From: Allocoleopsis franciscana PCC 7113
Lineage (GTDB): Bacteria; Cyanobacteriota; Cyanobacteriia; Cyanobacteriales; Coleofasciculaceae
NCBI RefSeq assembly: GCF_000317515.1
Contig: NC_019738.1
Span: forward strand, 5,544,001 to 5,608,000
DNA length: 64,000 nucleotides
Reading direction: 5' to 3'
Shown here in pieces: positions 15,354-25,036 of this stretch; the first letter of the stretch is position 1; each line of letters begins with the position of its first letter. Under the pieces are notes generated by a model that saw only the letters and a program-made list of their open reading frames with translations, was not told the DNA's origin and ran no database searches. The position numbers were made by a program, and so were the translations under genes.

Positions 15354-18300
15354 ATGAGCTCCCTCATTCACTCGTCTGATCAGGAAATTGCTGCCTCTTC
15401 TACCTCCGAATTGTTTCTGCGCCATCGTCTCAAAGTTGTAGAAGATTTATGGGGGTCTGTTCTCCTATCCGAATGCGGTCAGGAACTAGTTGATTTACTC
15501 AAGCAACTCCGTGACTTGTGTTCGCCAGAGGGACAAGCCACCGACTTACCAGAATCCTCTGTGCCTAAGGTAATCGAAAAGCTTGACCTCAATGCGGCGA
15601 TCCGGGCGTCACGAGCGTTTGCTCTTTACTTTCAACTCATTAACATTGTCGAGCAGCATTACGAACAACGCGATCAACAGCTTTCACGACGCGCTACTTC
15701 CAAGACTTCTACCTCCCATCAAGCTGTGCCGCCTAAGCAAGCCTTCCCGAAAACAAATGGGAATTTGGCAATGGGTTCCAGCAACATGCTGAATTCAGAA
15801 ACTCACAATGCTGACCCCATGGCGGATTTTCTGGAAAGAAGCTGGCAGGATAACGCCGCCTCCAAACGAGAATCAGGCACGTTTCATTGGCTATTTCCTC
15901 ACTTACAACAGTTGAATGTGCCACCGCAGCAAATTCAGCGGATGATCGAAAATCTGGATATTCGGTTAGTGTTCACCGCTCATCCCACAGAAATCACCCG
16001 TCATACGATCCGAGCCAAGCAGCGACGCATTGCTCGCATCTTAAAACAGCTAGACCAAGCAGAGGAAGCCACTCGCTCTTTAGGGTTAACCTCGTCTTGG
16101 GAAATTGAGGGTTATACCGAACAACTCATGGAAGAGATTCGCCTGTGGTGGCGCACCGATGAGTTACACCAATTCAAGCCCAGCGTGTTGGATGAGGTCG
16201 ATTACACACTCCACTATTTTCAGGAGGTACTGTTTGAGGCGATTCCCCAACTGTATCACCGGATGAAGCAAGCCTTAAACTCGTCTTTCCCTTGGCTTAC
16301 ACCGCCAGTCCACAACTTCTGCAAATTTGGCTCTTGGGTGGGATCAGACCGGGATGGTAACCCTTCTGTAACCCCTCAAGTGACCTGGGAAACAGCCTGT
16401 TACCAGCGTGGCTTAGTCCTCGAAAAATATATGCAGTCGGTCGGGACTCTGATTAATTTGTTGAGTCTTTCTTTACACTGGAGTGATGTTTTACCGGAGT
16501 TATTAGATTCTCTAGAGCAAGACCGCTCCCAAATGCCAGAGCTTTACGAACAGCTAGCGATTCGCTACCGACAAGAGCCTTACCGACTCAAACTCTCCTA
16601 TGTGCAGCAACGGTTGGAAAATACCCGCGATCGCAACCGCCGACTGTACAATCTTTACGATGGTAAGCCCCTGCAACAAGACCTGAACGAAACGAACAAT
16701 TCTGGCGTTTATCGCTCAGGGGCTGAGTTTCTCGCAGAACTGCGGTTGATCGAGCGCAGTTTAGCCGTAACCGGGTTAAGCTGCCAGGAGTTGGAAAATC
16801 TGATTTGTCAAGTGGAAATTTATGGCTTTAACTTGGCGCACCTGGATATTCGACAAGAAAGCAGCCGCCACTGTGACACGATCAATGAGATTGCGGAATA
16901 CCTGCAAATTTTGCCCAAGCCCTACAATGAGCTATCCGAGGCAGAGCGAACCCAATGGCTAACGGCTGAATTAAAAACCCGACGCCCTCTCATTCCTGCG
17001 GAAGCGCCTTTTTCCGAGAAAACGAGCGAAACCATTGAGACGTTCCGCATGTTGCGGCAGTTGCAACAGGAGTTTGGTGCCCAAGTCTGCCAAACCTACA
17101 TCATCAGCATGAGCCACGAGGCCAGCGATTTGTTGGAAGTATTATTACTGGCGAAAGAGGCAGGACTCTACGATCCGGCGACGGGAAAAAGCAGCGTACA
17201 GGTTGTGCCCCTGTTTGAAACCGTGGAAGACTTGAAGCGTGCGCCTGGGGTGATGAAATCGCTGTTTGAGTTACCGCTGTATCGCGCCTGCCTAGCTGGA
17301 GGCTATGAAGCATTAAACGTTGAACCTTGTTCCGATCACCCGCAACCGACCAACATGCCGTCGCGAGGAGCACTCAGCGAACAACCTTCAACCCTAAGTC
17401 CTAACCTGCAAGAGGTGATGCTGGGCTACTCGGACAGTAATAAAGATTCAGGTTTCTTGAGTAGTAACTGGGAAATTCATAAAGCTCAAAAAGCGCTTCA
17501 GAAAATTGCCGAGGAGTACGGTATATCCTTACGCATTTTTCACGGACGTGGGGGGTCTGTCGGGCGTGGAGGTGGCCCAGCTTATGAAGCTATCCTCGCG
17601 CAACCTGGTCACAGTATCAATGGACGAATTAAGATTACAGAGCAAGGGGAGGTATTAGCCTCTAAGTACTCTCTTCCCGAATTGGCTCTTTATCACTTGG
17701 AAACGGTGACAACAGCGGTGATTCAAGCCAGCTTGCTGCGAACCGGCTTTGATGATATTGAGCCTTGGACTCAAATCATGGAAGAGTTAGCGACGCGATC
17801 GCGCGCTCATTACCGCGACCTGATTTATGAGCAACCCGACCTCCTGGATTTCTTTCACCAAGTCACCCCCATCCAAGAAATTAGCCAATTGCAAATTAGC
17901 TCTCGTCCTTCGCGTCGGGGGGGTAAGAAAGATTTCTCCAGTCTCCGGGCGATCCCTTGGGTGTTTAGCTGGACTCAAACCCGCTTTTTACTTCCGAGTT
18001 GGTATGGTGTCGGTACGGCCCTGAAAGCTTTTCTGGATGAAGACCCAGAGGAGAATTTAAAGCTACTACGTTATTTCTACTTCAAATGGCCCTTCTTCAA
18101 AATGGTTGTGTCCAAAGTCGAGATGACGTTGGCTAAGGTCGATTTACAAATTGCTCATCACTATGTGCGCGAATTGTCAAGTCCCGAAAATTTGGAACGC
18201 TTTGAGCGATTGTTTGATCAGATTGCCAGCGAATTCAACCTGACTCGTGACTTAATCCTCTCGATCGCAGGACACAAACGACTTCTCGATGGCGATCCAG

Positions 18301-18506
18301 AGTTGCAACGCTCGGTGCAGTTGCGTAACGGCACAATTGTTCCCCTGGGTTTCTTACAGGTATCCTTGCTAAAACGTCTACGCCAACACAGCAACCAGAC
18401 GGCATCGGGAACCATCATCCACTCCCGGTACAGTAAAGGTGAGCTCCTGCGTGGGGCTTTGTTAACCATCAACGGTATTGCGGCTGGGATGCGAAATACA
18501 GGTTGA
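15354..18506 (+). CDS. ppc: Phosphoenolpyruvate carboxylase
   Basis: A 1050-residue PEP carboxylase that makes oxaloacetate from PEP and bicarbonate, feeding nitrogen assimilation and the TCA branch. Key motifs are present: VFTAHPTEI (catalytic His), [50 protein letters not shown] and the invariant C-terminal RNTG. ATG 15354 is chosen over the longer upstream open frame because it gives a normal N-terminus and follows AAGAGG. Two segments look inserted relative to the family: a Ser/Thr-rich stretch near residues 120-155, and about 25-30 residues before [12 protein letters not shown] encoded at about 17318-17410, whose DNA resembles a dispersed repeat. Catalytic residues seem unaffected. Confidence 0.96.
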   Translation: MSSLIHSSDQEIAASSTSELFLRHRLKVVEDLWGSVLLSECGQELVDLLKQLRDLCSPEGQATDLPESSVPKVIEKLDLNAAIRASRAFALYFQLINIVEQHYEQRDQQLSRRATSKTSTSHQAVPPKQAFPKTNGNLAMGSSNMLNSETHNADPMADFLERSWQDNAASKRESGTFHWLFPHLQQLNVPPQQIQRMIENLDIRLVFTAHPTEITRHTIRAKQRRIARILKQLDQAEEATRSLGLTSSWEIEGYTEQLMEEIRLWWRTDELHQFKPSVLDEVDYTLHYFQEVLFEAIPQLYHRMKQALNSSFPWLTPPVHNFCKFGSWVGSDRDGNPSVTPQVTWETACYQRGLVLEKYMQSVGTLINLLSLSLHWSDVLPELLDSLEQDRSQMPELYEQLAIRYRQEPYRLKLSYVQQRLENTRDRNRRLYNLYDGKPLQQDLNETNNSGVYRSGAEFLAELRLIERSLAVTGLSCQELENLICQVEIYGFNLAHLDIRQESSRHCDTINEIAEYLQILPKPYNELSEAERTQWLTAELKTRRPLIPAEAPFSEKTSETIETFRMLRQLQQEFGAQVCQTYIISMSHEASDLLEVLLLAKEAGLYDPATGKSSVQVVPLFETVEDLKRAPGVMKSLFELPLYRACLAGGYEALNVEPCSDHPQPTNMPSRGALSEQPSTLSPNLQEVMLGYSDSNKDSGFLSSNWEIHKAQKALQKIAEEYGISLRIFHGRGGSVGRGGGPAYEAILAQPGHSINGRIKITEQGEVLASKYSLPELALYHLETVTTAVIQASLLRTGFDDIEPWTQIMEELATRSRAHYRDLIYEQPDLLDFFHQVTPIQEISQLQISSRPSRRGGKKDFSSLRAIPWVFSWTQTRFLLPSWYGVGTALKAFLDEDPEENLKLLRYFYFKWPFFKMVVSKVEMTLAKVDLQIAHHYVRELSSPENLERFERLFDQIASEFNLTRDLILSIAGHKRLLDGDPELQRSVQLRNGTIVPLGFLQVSLLKRLRQHSNQTASGTIIHSRYSKGELLRGALLTINGIAAGMRNTG

Positions 18507-18730
18507 GCTGGCGCAGGCGAGTTGGCGAGTTGTTGGTAATTAGAGTTAGTCGTTAGTTATGAGTCGGACTGTTACTCAGCGGTTGTCCATTAAACTGGCA
18601 TGACTCGGACGGACAGGATGCCCATCTACAGGAAATCTCGGCTCTTAAAACCGACTTTCTAGGAAGATTGTTAGCTTCGTCATTCCCACTAACGACTCAC
18701 CCCTAACTCATGACCTACTGAAGTCTAATT
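18507..18730. repeat. Intergenic repeat-like segment between ppc and the PEP-synthase-like gene
   Basis: The 220-base gap contains imperfect inverted segments of the kind TTAGTCGTTAGTTATGAGTC and, about 120 bases later, ACTAACGACTCACCCC...CTAACTCATGACC. This type of low-complexity palindromic spacer recurs in filamentous cyanobacteria. It ends a few bases before the TTG start of the next gene. Confidence 0.4.
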
Positions 18731-21151
18731 TTGGATAATCTCTACTGGCTCGATCACATTCAATCCTCGGAATTCTCTCTTGTGGGAAAGAAAGCTTTCC
18801 ACTTAAGCCAGCTTTTGCAGCGTGGCTACCCGGTGATACCAGGCTTTGTGATTCCCACAAGTGTGTTTTGGGACTTGATTCAACTGTTGGGTGAATCGGA
18901 ACCTCTACTCGCTGACTTGCCCCATTCATCGTTTCATGTAGATGTAGACAATCCACGCCAGTTGCAGCAAGTCGCTCAACATATACGTCAAGCGATCGCC
19001 AATGTGGCTTTGCCACCCGCTTGGACTCAATCATTCTTAAGGGCAACTCAAAATCTAAGCGCATCGGTCGCAATTTTGCACCCTTCTGTATCGATGCAAT
19101 TAGCAAACAGTAGCATTTTTCGCTACCCCTTAGACCCTCAATCTCGGACACAGTCCTTATCCACCGGACTCAGTAGCCTCAGTACCAGCCGTATTATCCC
19201 CCAGGAGATTTTAGAATCCCACAGTTGCCCTCTCGTGCCAGAGGCTGTCATTCTCTCCTTAAAACGAGTGTGGGGAGAACTCTTTCGTGCCAGAAGCTTG
19301 TTTTATTGGCAGCGTAACGGCATCAAGTTCCAGCAATTGAATTTGGCTGTATTGGTACAACCTTTATGGGAGGCGATCGCCTCTGGAACCATCGAAGCCG
19401 ACGTGAATGAGTGGAAAATTCAAGCCGCCTGGGGCATGGGAGAAGTTTTAACCAAGGGCGAAGTGCTGCCAGACACCTACCAATTGCAGGTAGACAGTGG
19501 CACCGTCCTCTCCTCACTCCTCGGTAGCAAAACCCGCGCCTATCGTCTCAGGAATCAGCCAAAGTCCGAACCCCTCAGCGAAACAGGATTACAGGCTTAT
19601 CTACTCAGCGAAGAACAACAAAAACAGTACGCTTTAAATGAGAAATACCTCAAACAGCTGATTGAGCTATGCCAACGGTTATCCGCTGAATTGACTCAAA
19701 CCTTTTTTCTAGAATGGACACTTTGTCAACCCCCCGGTAGCTCAGAACCTCAGCTGTATTTGACGCAATTTGTTCCTCAACCCAGAGCCATTGGCTCTCA
19801 GATTGCTATGTCTACTCAGCCTCCAACCCCCCGGCTCACGCCTCAGATCATTCGAGGATTACCAGCAGCGGCAGGACGAGTCACAGCACCCGCTCATGTG
19901 CTTAAGGGTGAGAACCTCCATTTGGAAAAGTTAAACCCAGGAAAAATTTGGGTTGCCCCTCACATCTCTCCCGACTGGCTGCCTTGGCTCAAATCAGCGG
20001 CAGGTATCGTCACAGAACGAGGAGGGATGACCAGCCATGCGGCAATTATTGCTAGAGAATTAGGTATCCCTGCTGTTGTCAGTGCTACCGAGATTACTCA
20101 ACTGATTCAAACCGACGAGTTTCTATTCCTGGATGGGGATCAGGGAGAAATCCACCGACTGGGTCGTCAGGATAATAGCACCGGGAAATCTCCCATGCTC
20201 AATCCTCAAACTCTCATTTCCTATCACCAATATCCAATTGCCACTCAATTGTTCGTCAATCTGAGCCAACCGAGCTCTTTAGAACGAATCGGTGCTCTCC
20301 CTGTGGATGGGGTGGGATTGTTGCGTTCGGAACTGATGATGCTGGATGCCTTAGACAATCATTCCTTGAGTACTTGGTTGAAACAGGGACGTACCAAGGA
20401 GTTAGTGAAACGTCTGACCCATCTGATCCTTCAGTTTGCCACGGCCTTTACACCACGACCCGTATTTTATCGCTCCCTGGATTGGCGATCGCATGAATTG
20501 CAACTCCTGACAGGTACCACCTCACCCTCGGAACCGGAACTGAATCCGATTGTAGGACGGCGTGGCACACTTCGCTATGTGGATGACCCCACCTGCTTTG
20601 ATTTAGAACTGGAAGCGCTCAAGGGCGTTCTTGAGACTGGCTATACCAACGTCAATCTGATGCTGCCCTTTGTTCGGACTGTGGAAGAGTTTAGCTTTTG
20701 CCGTCGCCGTGTCGAACAAGCTGGATTAACCGATAATCCCCAGTTCCAACTCTGGATTATGGCAGAGGTGCCTTCGGTGCTGTTTCTCCTATCCGATTAC
20801 GTTAAAGCTGGTGTTCAGGGCATCTCAATTGGGAGTAATGATTTTACTCAATTATTGCTAGCGACTGACCGCGATCAAGAGCAATTAGGTTCTTCCTTGA
20901 ATGGAAATCATCTCGCGGTTCGGCGTGCCTTGAAACAACTAATTGAGACAGCCAAGAAGATCGGCATTCCTTGCTCTATTTGTGGTCAAGCACCGGCGCA
21001 ATTTCCTGACTTAATTGATTCATTAGTCCAGTGGGGTATTACGTCGATTTCCGTGGATATTAATGAGGTAGAACGCACTCATCGCGCGATCGCTCGTGCT
21101 GAACAACGCCTGCTTTTAGAGGCAGCACGTCAACGATTGGATCAAGGCTAA
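18731..21151 (+). CDS. Phosphoenolpyruvate synthase-like protein
   Basis: An 806-residue protein with PEP synthase architecture: N-terminal ATP-grasp-like domain (about 1-350, K20/K21 in VGKKAFHLSQLL, GMGEVLTKGEVLPDTY at 235-250), phosphohistidine swivel domain with H436 in ERGGMTSHAAIIARELGIP, and a C-terminal PEP/pyruvate TIM barrel with GSNDFTQLLLATDRD and the catalytic SICGQAP. PEP synthase makes PEP from pyruvate and ATP. Oddity: the ATP-site motif normally read RSSAxxED is not visible; that position is occupied by unrelated Ser/Leu-rich sequence (about 110-155). Start is TTG 18731, as no in-frame ATG gives the conserved N-terminus. It lies 225 bp after ppc. Confidence 0.8.
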   Translation: MDNLYWLDHIQSSEFSLVGKKAFHLSQLLQRGYPVIPGFVIPTSVFWDLIQLLGESEPLLADLPHSSFHVDVDNPRQLQQVAQHIRQAIANVALPPAWTQSFLRATQNLSASVAILHPSVSMQLANSSIFRYPLDPQSRTQSLSTGLSSLSTSRIIPQEILESHSCPLVPEAVILSLKRVWGELFRARSLFYWQRNGIKFQQLNLAVLVQPLWEAIASGTIEADVNEWKIQAAWGMGEVLTKGEVLPDTYQLQVDSGTVLSSLLGSKTRAYRLRNQPKSEPLSETGLQAYLLSEEQQKQYALNEKYLKQLIELCQRLSAELTQTFFLEWTLCQPPGSSEPQLYLTQFVPQPRAIGSQIAMSTQPPTPRLTPQIIRGLPAAAGRVTAPAHVLKGENLHLEKLNPGKIWVAPHISPDWLPWLKSAAGIVTERGGMTSHAAIIARELGIPAVVSATEITQLIQTDEFLFLDGDQGEIHRLGRQDNSTGKSPMLNPQTLISYHQYPIATQLFVNLSQPSSLERIGALPVDGVGLLRSELMMLDALDNHSLSTWLKQGRTKELVKRLTHLILQFATAFTPRPVFYRSLDWRSHELQLLTGTTSPSEPELNPIVGRRGTLRYVDDPTCFDLELEALKGVLETGYTNVNLMLPFVRTVEEFSFCRRRVEQAGLTDNPQFQLWIMAEVPSVLFLLSDYVKAGVQGISIGSNDFTQLLLATDRDQEQLGSSLNGNHLAVRRALKQLIETAKKIGIPCSICGQAPAQFPDLIDSLVQWGITSISVDINEVERTHRAIARAEQRLLLEAARQRLDQG

Positions 21152-21344
21152 ATTATGCATCATGAAACCAATCATTTAACCGACTCAATTCATCATCCTA
21201 TTTAACAGGGTGGGAGCGTTGCATCATCGAATAGGCAGATTGTTTTTCTAGGGCACATCTCGAAACTCATTTTTTAACGAACCACTCCAGACACAGTGAG
21301 CGCAGAGACCTTCTGTAATGTAAATACTAGGTAGGGTGCGAACT

Positions 21345-24300
21345 ATGATAATTCAACATCTAGACCGCTCAGTGACCAAAGTGTTCGGCAAAGTTCCTCT
21401 GCGAACTGTTCTAATTGTTCCCTTCACCCTGCAACTCTTCACAGCAGTGGGGCTGGTAGGGTATCTCTCATTCAGACAGGGGCAGAAGGCCGTCAACGAG
21501 GTAACACGCCAATTAGGAAGGGAAATCAGCATTCGCATTGAGCAGGATCTCAGTACTTACTTGAACATACCTCATCAAATTAATCAGAGCAACGCAGATG
21601 CCATTCGTCTGGGTGAATTGAATGTAAAAGACTTCTCACAATTGCAGGGTCATTTCTGGCAACAGAAGCAAAGATTTAAGAATATTAGTTCCATTGCCTT
21701 CTCCAATGAGCAAAAAGAACGTATCGGCATAGGAGAGCTAGATAATGGTTCACTAGCCATTGGAGAATCAAACAAATTGACTGGTTATGACTTCCATCTC
21801 TATGGGATTAATAGCCAAGGACAGCGCCTCAAACTCTTAAATGTCATCAAAAATTATGACCCACGCATCCGACCCTTTTATCAAGCTGCTGTAGCCAATA
21901 ATTCACAAAAATGGAGTAAAGTTTTTACCCTTTTTAACACTTCAAGTTTAGTGATCAGTGCAGTTCAACCTGTCTATGACAATAAGGGAAAAGTAGAGGG
22001 AGTACTCTACAGTTCTTTAAGCCTCTCAGAAATTAGTGAATTTCTGCACCGTCTAAAAATTGGAAAAAATGGACAAAGTTTTATTATTGATCGGGAGGGT
22101 ATATTAGTTGCAACATCGACGACTGAAGAACCATTTCGTATCGTTAATAATCTCAAGAAAAGGCTCCGAAATACTGACAGTAGCGACCCTTTAACTCAAG
22201 CGACATCTAAGTATTTGGAGTCCCACTTTAGCTCCCTTACTCAAATTAAGAATTCCCAACAACTGGAATTTAAAATCAATGGCAAGCGGCAATTAGTACA
22301 GGTATTACCCTTCCAAGACGGCAAAGGTTTGGATTGGCTAATTGTGGTAGTCGTCCCAGAAGCCGATTTCATGGGACATATTAATACCAACACTAACATT
22401 ACCATCCTGTTGTGTATAGCCGCTTTGATAGTGGCTATAGCGGTTGGTCTCCTAACCGCTCGGTGGGTAGTGCAGCCCATTTGCGGCTTAAACACAAGAG
22501 CCTTGGCTCTTGCTAAAGGTGAATGGGATAAGACAGAAGAAATTGAACGTTTCGATGAATTGGGCGAGTTAGCCAAGTCATTCAACAACATGGCTTATCA
22601 ACTGCAAGAGTCTTTTACCACTCTTGAAGCAAATAATGTCCAGATGAAAGCCTTAAATCAGGCATTATCTGAAAGTGAGAGCCGATTGGCTCAATTCCTA
22701 GAAGCCGTACCAGTGGGTATATTTGTATCTGATGCTAGCGGCAAACCCTACTACGTTAATCAAACCGGACAGCAGATTTTAGGTAAAGGAATCGTCGAGT
22801 CAGCGACAACAGAGCAGTTGCAAGAAGTTTATCAACTCTATCTTTGTGGAACTGAGCAATTGTACCCTAGCGATCGCCTACCGATTGTGAAAGCATTGCA
22901 AGGGGAAAGTGTATGGGTTGACAATTTAGAAATCCACCGACCTGATAAGATTATCCCTATCGAAACGTTGGGAAAGCCAATCTATGATGAATCAGGCAAT
23001 ATTGCCTATGCGATCGCTGCGTTTACGGACATCACCGAACGCAAACAAGCTCAAGAGGATTTAGCAGAACGGGCTAAGATAGCTGAATTGGGTGCTGATG
23101 TAGCACTAGCATTGACCCAAGAAACGACCTTAGAAACTATTCTTCACCGTTTTACCAATGCAATGGTTGAGCGCCTTGAGGCGGCTTTTGCCCGAATTTG
23201 GTTGCTCAATGAAGTCGATAACATTCTAGAATTGCAAGCGAGTTCTGGATTATATACCCGTTTGGATGGGCAGTATAGTCGAATACCTTTGGATCAATTG
23301 AAACTTGGTTTAATCGCCCAAGAAAAACAGCCTTACTTAACCAATGATGTCCTCAACGAGCCTCGGATTAGGGATAAGGAATGGGCGAAGAAAGAAGGGT
23401 TGGTCGCGTTTGCTGGCTATCCTCTATTAGTTGGGAATAAAGTAGTTGGCGTTATGGCAATGTTTGCCCGCAAGCCCCTATCAGATGTCAGATTGCAAGG
23501 TCTGGCATTAATCGCCCATACAATCGCCTTAGCCATTGAACGCAAACGAGCCGAGAAATTGTTAGCGGAATATAATCGTACCTTAGAAGCTCAAGTCGAA
23601 GAACGTACCCAAGAACTCTCACAAACTCTCGAACATCTTCAAGCCACCCAACAAGAACTGATCCAATCCGAAAAAATGGCAGCTTTGGGTCAACTGGTGG
23701 CTGGAATCGCTCACGAAATCAATACCCCACTGGGAGCTATCCAAGCATCCATTGGAAATATTTCTACTGCCCTAGATAACTCACTTCGTCAATTACCTGA
23801 ACTTCTCCAGCAACTTTCTCCCCAACAACAAATTGATTTTTTGGCATTATTAGCAGCGGCGCGACAAAACTCTCAACTTCTCTCGTTCAAAGAAGAACGG
23901 CAGTTCAAACGTAGTATCAAAAAAGAGTTAGAAGCTCAAGGGATCGCCAAAGCTGAAACCCTAGCTACCAACTTAGTGCAAATGGGTATTACCCAAAATC
24001 TTGCGCCCTTTATCCCACTGTTACAATCTCCAAATAATACCTTGATTTTAGAGGCGGCCTCCAATCTTTCAGTGCAACACAACAATACTCAGAATATTAA
24101 ACTGGCGGTGGAACGAGCCTCAAAAATTGTTTTTGCTCTCAAAAGTTACGCCCGTCAAGACCAATCCGGTCAAATGACCAGATCACAACTGATACAAGGG
24201 CTTGATGTTGTGTTGACTCTCTACCATAATCAGTTGAAACAGGGCATTGAAGTGATTAAAAAATATGAAGACGTGCCCGCTATCTTGTGTTATCCGGAAG

Positions 24301-24611
24301 AACTAAATCAAGTGTGGACAAATCTGATTCACAATGCCATCCAAGCGATGAACTATAAAGGCGGCTTAGAAATAGCAGTTTCTCAACAAGATAATCAGTT
24401 GGTTGTGCAAGTTACCGATTCTGGGTGTGGGATACCGTCAGAAATTAAATCCAGAATCTTTGAACCCTTCTTCACGACCAAACCCGCTGGAGAAGGAAGT
24501 GGATTGGGGTTAGATATTGTCCATAAGATAATTGATAAGCATCAAGGAAAAATTGAGGTAGAGAGCCAACCAGGGCGAACTACATTCAGCGTGTGGCTAC
24601 CTATTCGATAA
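21345..24611 (+). CDS. Membrane sensor histidine kinase (Cache-HAMP-PAS-GAF-HisKA-HATPase)
   Basis: A 1088-residue kinase. Membrane helices at about 21-43 and 353-375 bracket an extracytoplasmic double-Cache-like sensor. Then come HAMP (about 373-427), PAS (445-570), GAF (585-735), a coiled coil, HisKA with phospho-acceptor H790 in AGIAHEINTPLGAI, and HATPase with HNAIQAM, DSGCGIP and GSGLGLDIV. Between HisKA and HATPase is an unusually long helical insert of about 150 residues (LLQQLSPQQQIDFLALL onward). ATG 21345 is used; a GTG nine bases upstream is in frame. It is the first of four tightly spaced genes that make up a phosphorelay. The ligand is unknown. Confidence 0.93.
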   Translation: MIIQHLDRSVTKVFGKVPLRTVLIVPFTLQLFTAVGLVGYLSFRQGQKAVNEVTRQLGREISIRIEQDLSTYLNIPHQINQSNADAIRLGELNVKDFSQLQGHFWQQKQRFKNISSIAFSNEQKERIGIGELDNGSLAIGESNKLTGYDFHLYGINSQGQRLKLLNVIKNYDPRIRPFYQAAVANNSQKWSKVFTLFNTSSLVISAVQPVYDNKGKVEGVLYSSLSLSEISEFLHRLKIGKNGQSFIIDREGILVATSTTEEPFRIVNNLKKRLRNTDSSDPLTQATSKYLESHFSSLTQIKNSQQLEFKINGKRQLVQVLPFQDGKGLDWLIVVVVPEADFMGHINTNTNITILLCIAALIVAIAVGLLTARWVVQPICGLNTRALALAKGEWDKTEEIERFDELGELAKSFNNMAYQLQESFTTLEANNVQMKALNQALSESESRLAQFLEAVPVGIFVSDASGKPYYVNQTGQQILGKGIVESATTEQLQEVYQLYLCGTEQLYPSDRLPIVKALQGESVWVDNLEIHRPDKIIPIETLGKPIYDESGNIAYAIAAFTDITERKQAQEDLAERAKIAELGADVALALTQETTLETILHRFTNAMVERLEAAFARIWLLNEVDNILELQASSGLYTRLDGQYSRIPLDQLKLGLIAQEKQPYLTNDVLNEPRIRDKEWAKKEGLVAFAGYPLLVGNKVVGVMAMFARKPLSDVRLQGLALIAHTIALAIERKRAEKLLAEYNRTLEAQVEERTQELSQTLEHLQATQQELIQSEKMAALGQLVAGIAHEINTPLGAIQASIGNISTALDNSLRQLPELLQQLSPQQQIDFLALLAAARQNSQLLSFKEERQFKRSIKKELEAQGIAKAETLATNLVQMGITQNLAPFIPLLQSPNNTLILEAASNLSVQHNNTQNIKLAVERASKIVFALKSYARQDQSGQMTRSQLIQGLDVVLTLYHNQLKQGIEVIKKYEDVPAILCYPEELNQVWTNLIHNAIQAMNYKGGLEIAVSQQDNQLVVQVTDSGCGIPSEIKSRIFEPFFTTKPAGEGSGLGLDIVHKIIDKHQGKIEVESQPGRTTFSVWLPIR

Positions 24612-24634
24612 TTCTTAAATGAGGAGCGGTAGTC

Positions 24635-25036
24635 ATGCCTAAAAAAGCTATTTTATGTGTGGATGATGAAAGAATGATCTTGCTTAGTTTGCGAGATCAG
24701 CTCACTCGTCATTTTGGCGATCGCTACCACTATGAATTTGCCGAGAGTGCTGATGAAGCTTGGGAAATTATTGAGGAGTTAAACGACGAAGGAGTAAAAA
24801 TTATCACCATTGTCTCCGATTGGCTCATGCCTAATATGAAAGGAGATGAATTTTTAATTAAAGTTCATCAACAATTCCCCGACGTTGTGACAGTAATGTT
24901 AACGGGACAAGCAGATGAGTCCGCTATTGAACGCGCCCGACAGTACGCCAACTTGCATCGCTACATCCCTAAACCTTGGGATGAATCCACCTTAATCGAA
25001 GTCCTCGAATCGGGATTGGAGGTAACTGATGAGTAA
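24635..25036 (+). CDS. Single-domain receiver
   Basis: A 133-residue stand-alone receiver: acidic residues D10/D11 (LCVDDER), phospho-acceptor D62 (TIVSDWLMPNMKGDE), the LTGQAD threonine and K in YIPKPWDE. It has no output domain. The gene starts 23 bp after the kinase with a GAGGAG-type site (GAGGAGCGG) and ends eight bases inside the next gene, so it is translated with it. It is closely similar to the N-terminal receiver of the following hybrid kinase, which suggests gene duplication. It probably shuttles phosphate in the relay. Confidence 0.92.
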   Translation: MPKKAILCVDDERMILLSLRDQLTRHFGDRYHYEFAESADEAWEIIEELNDEGVKIITIVSDWLMPNMKGDEFLIKVHQQFPDVVTVMLTGQADESAIERARQYANLHRYIPKPWDESTLIEVLESGLEVTDE

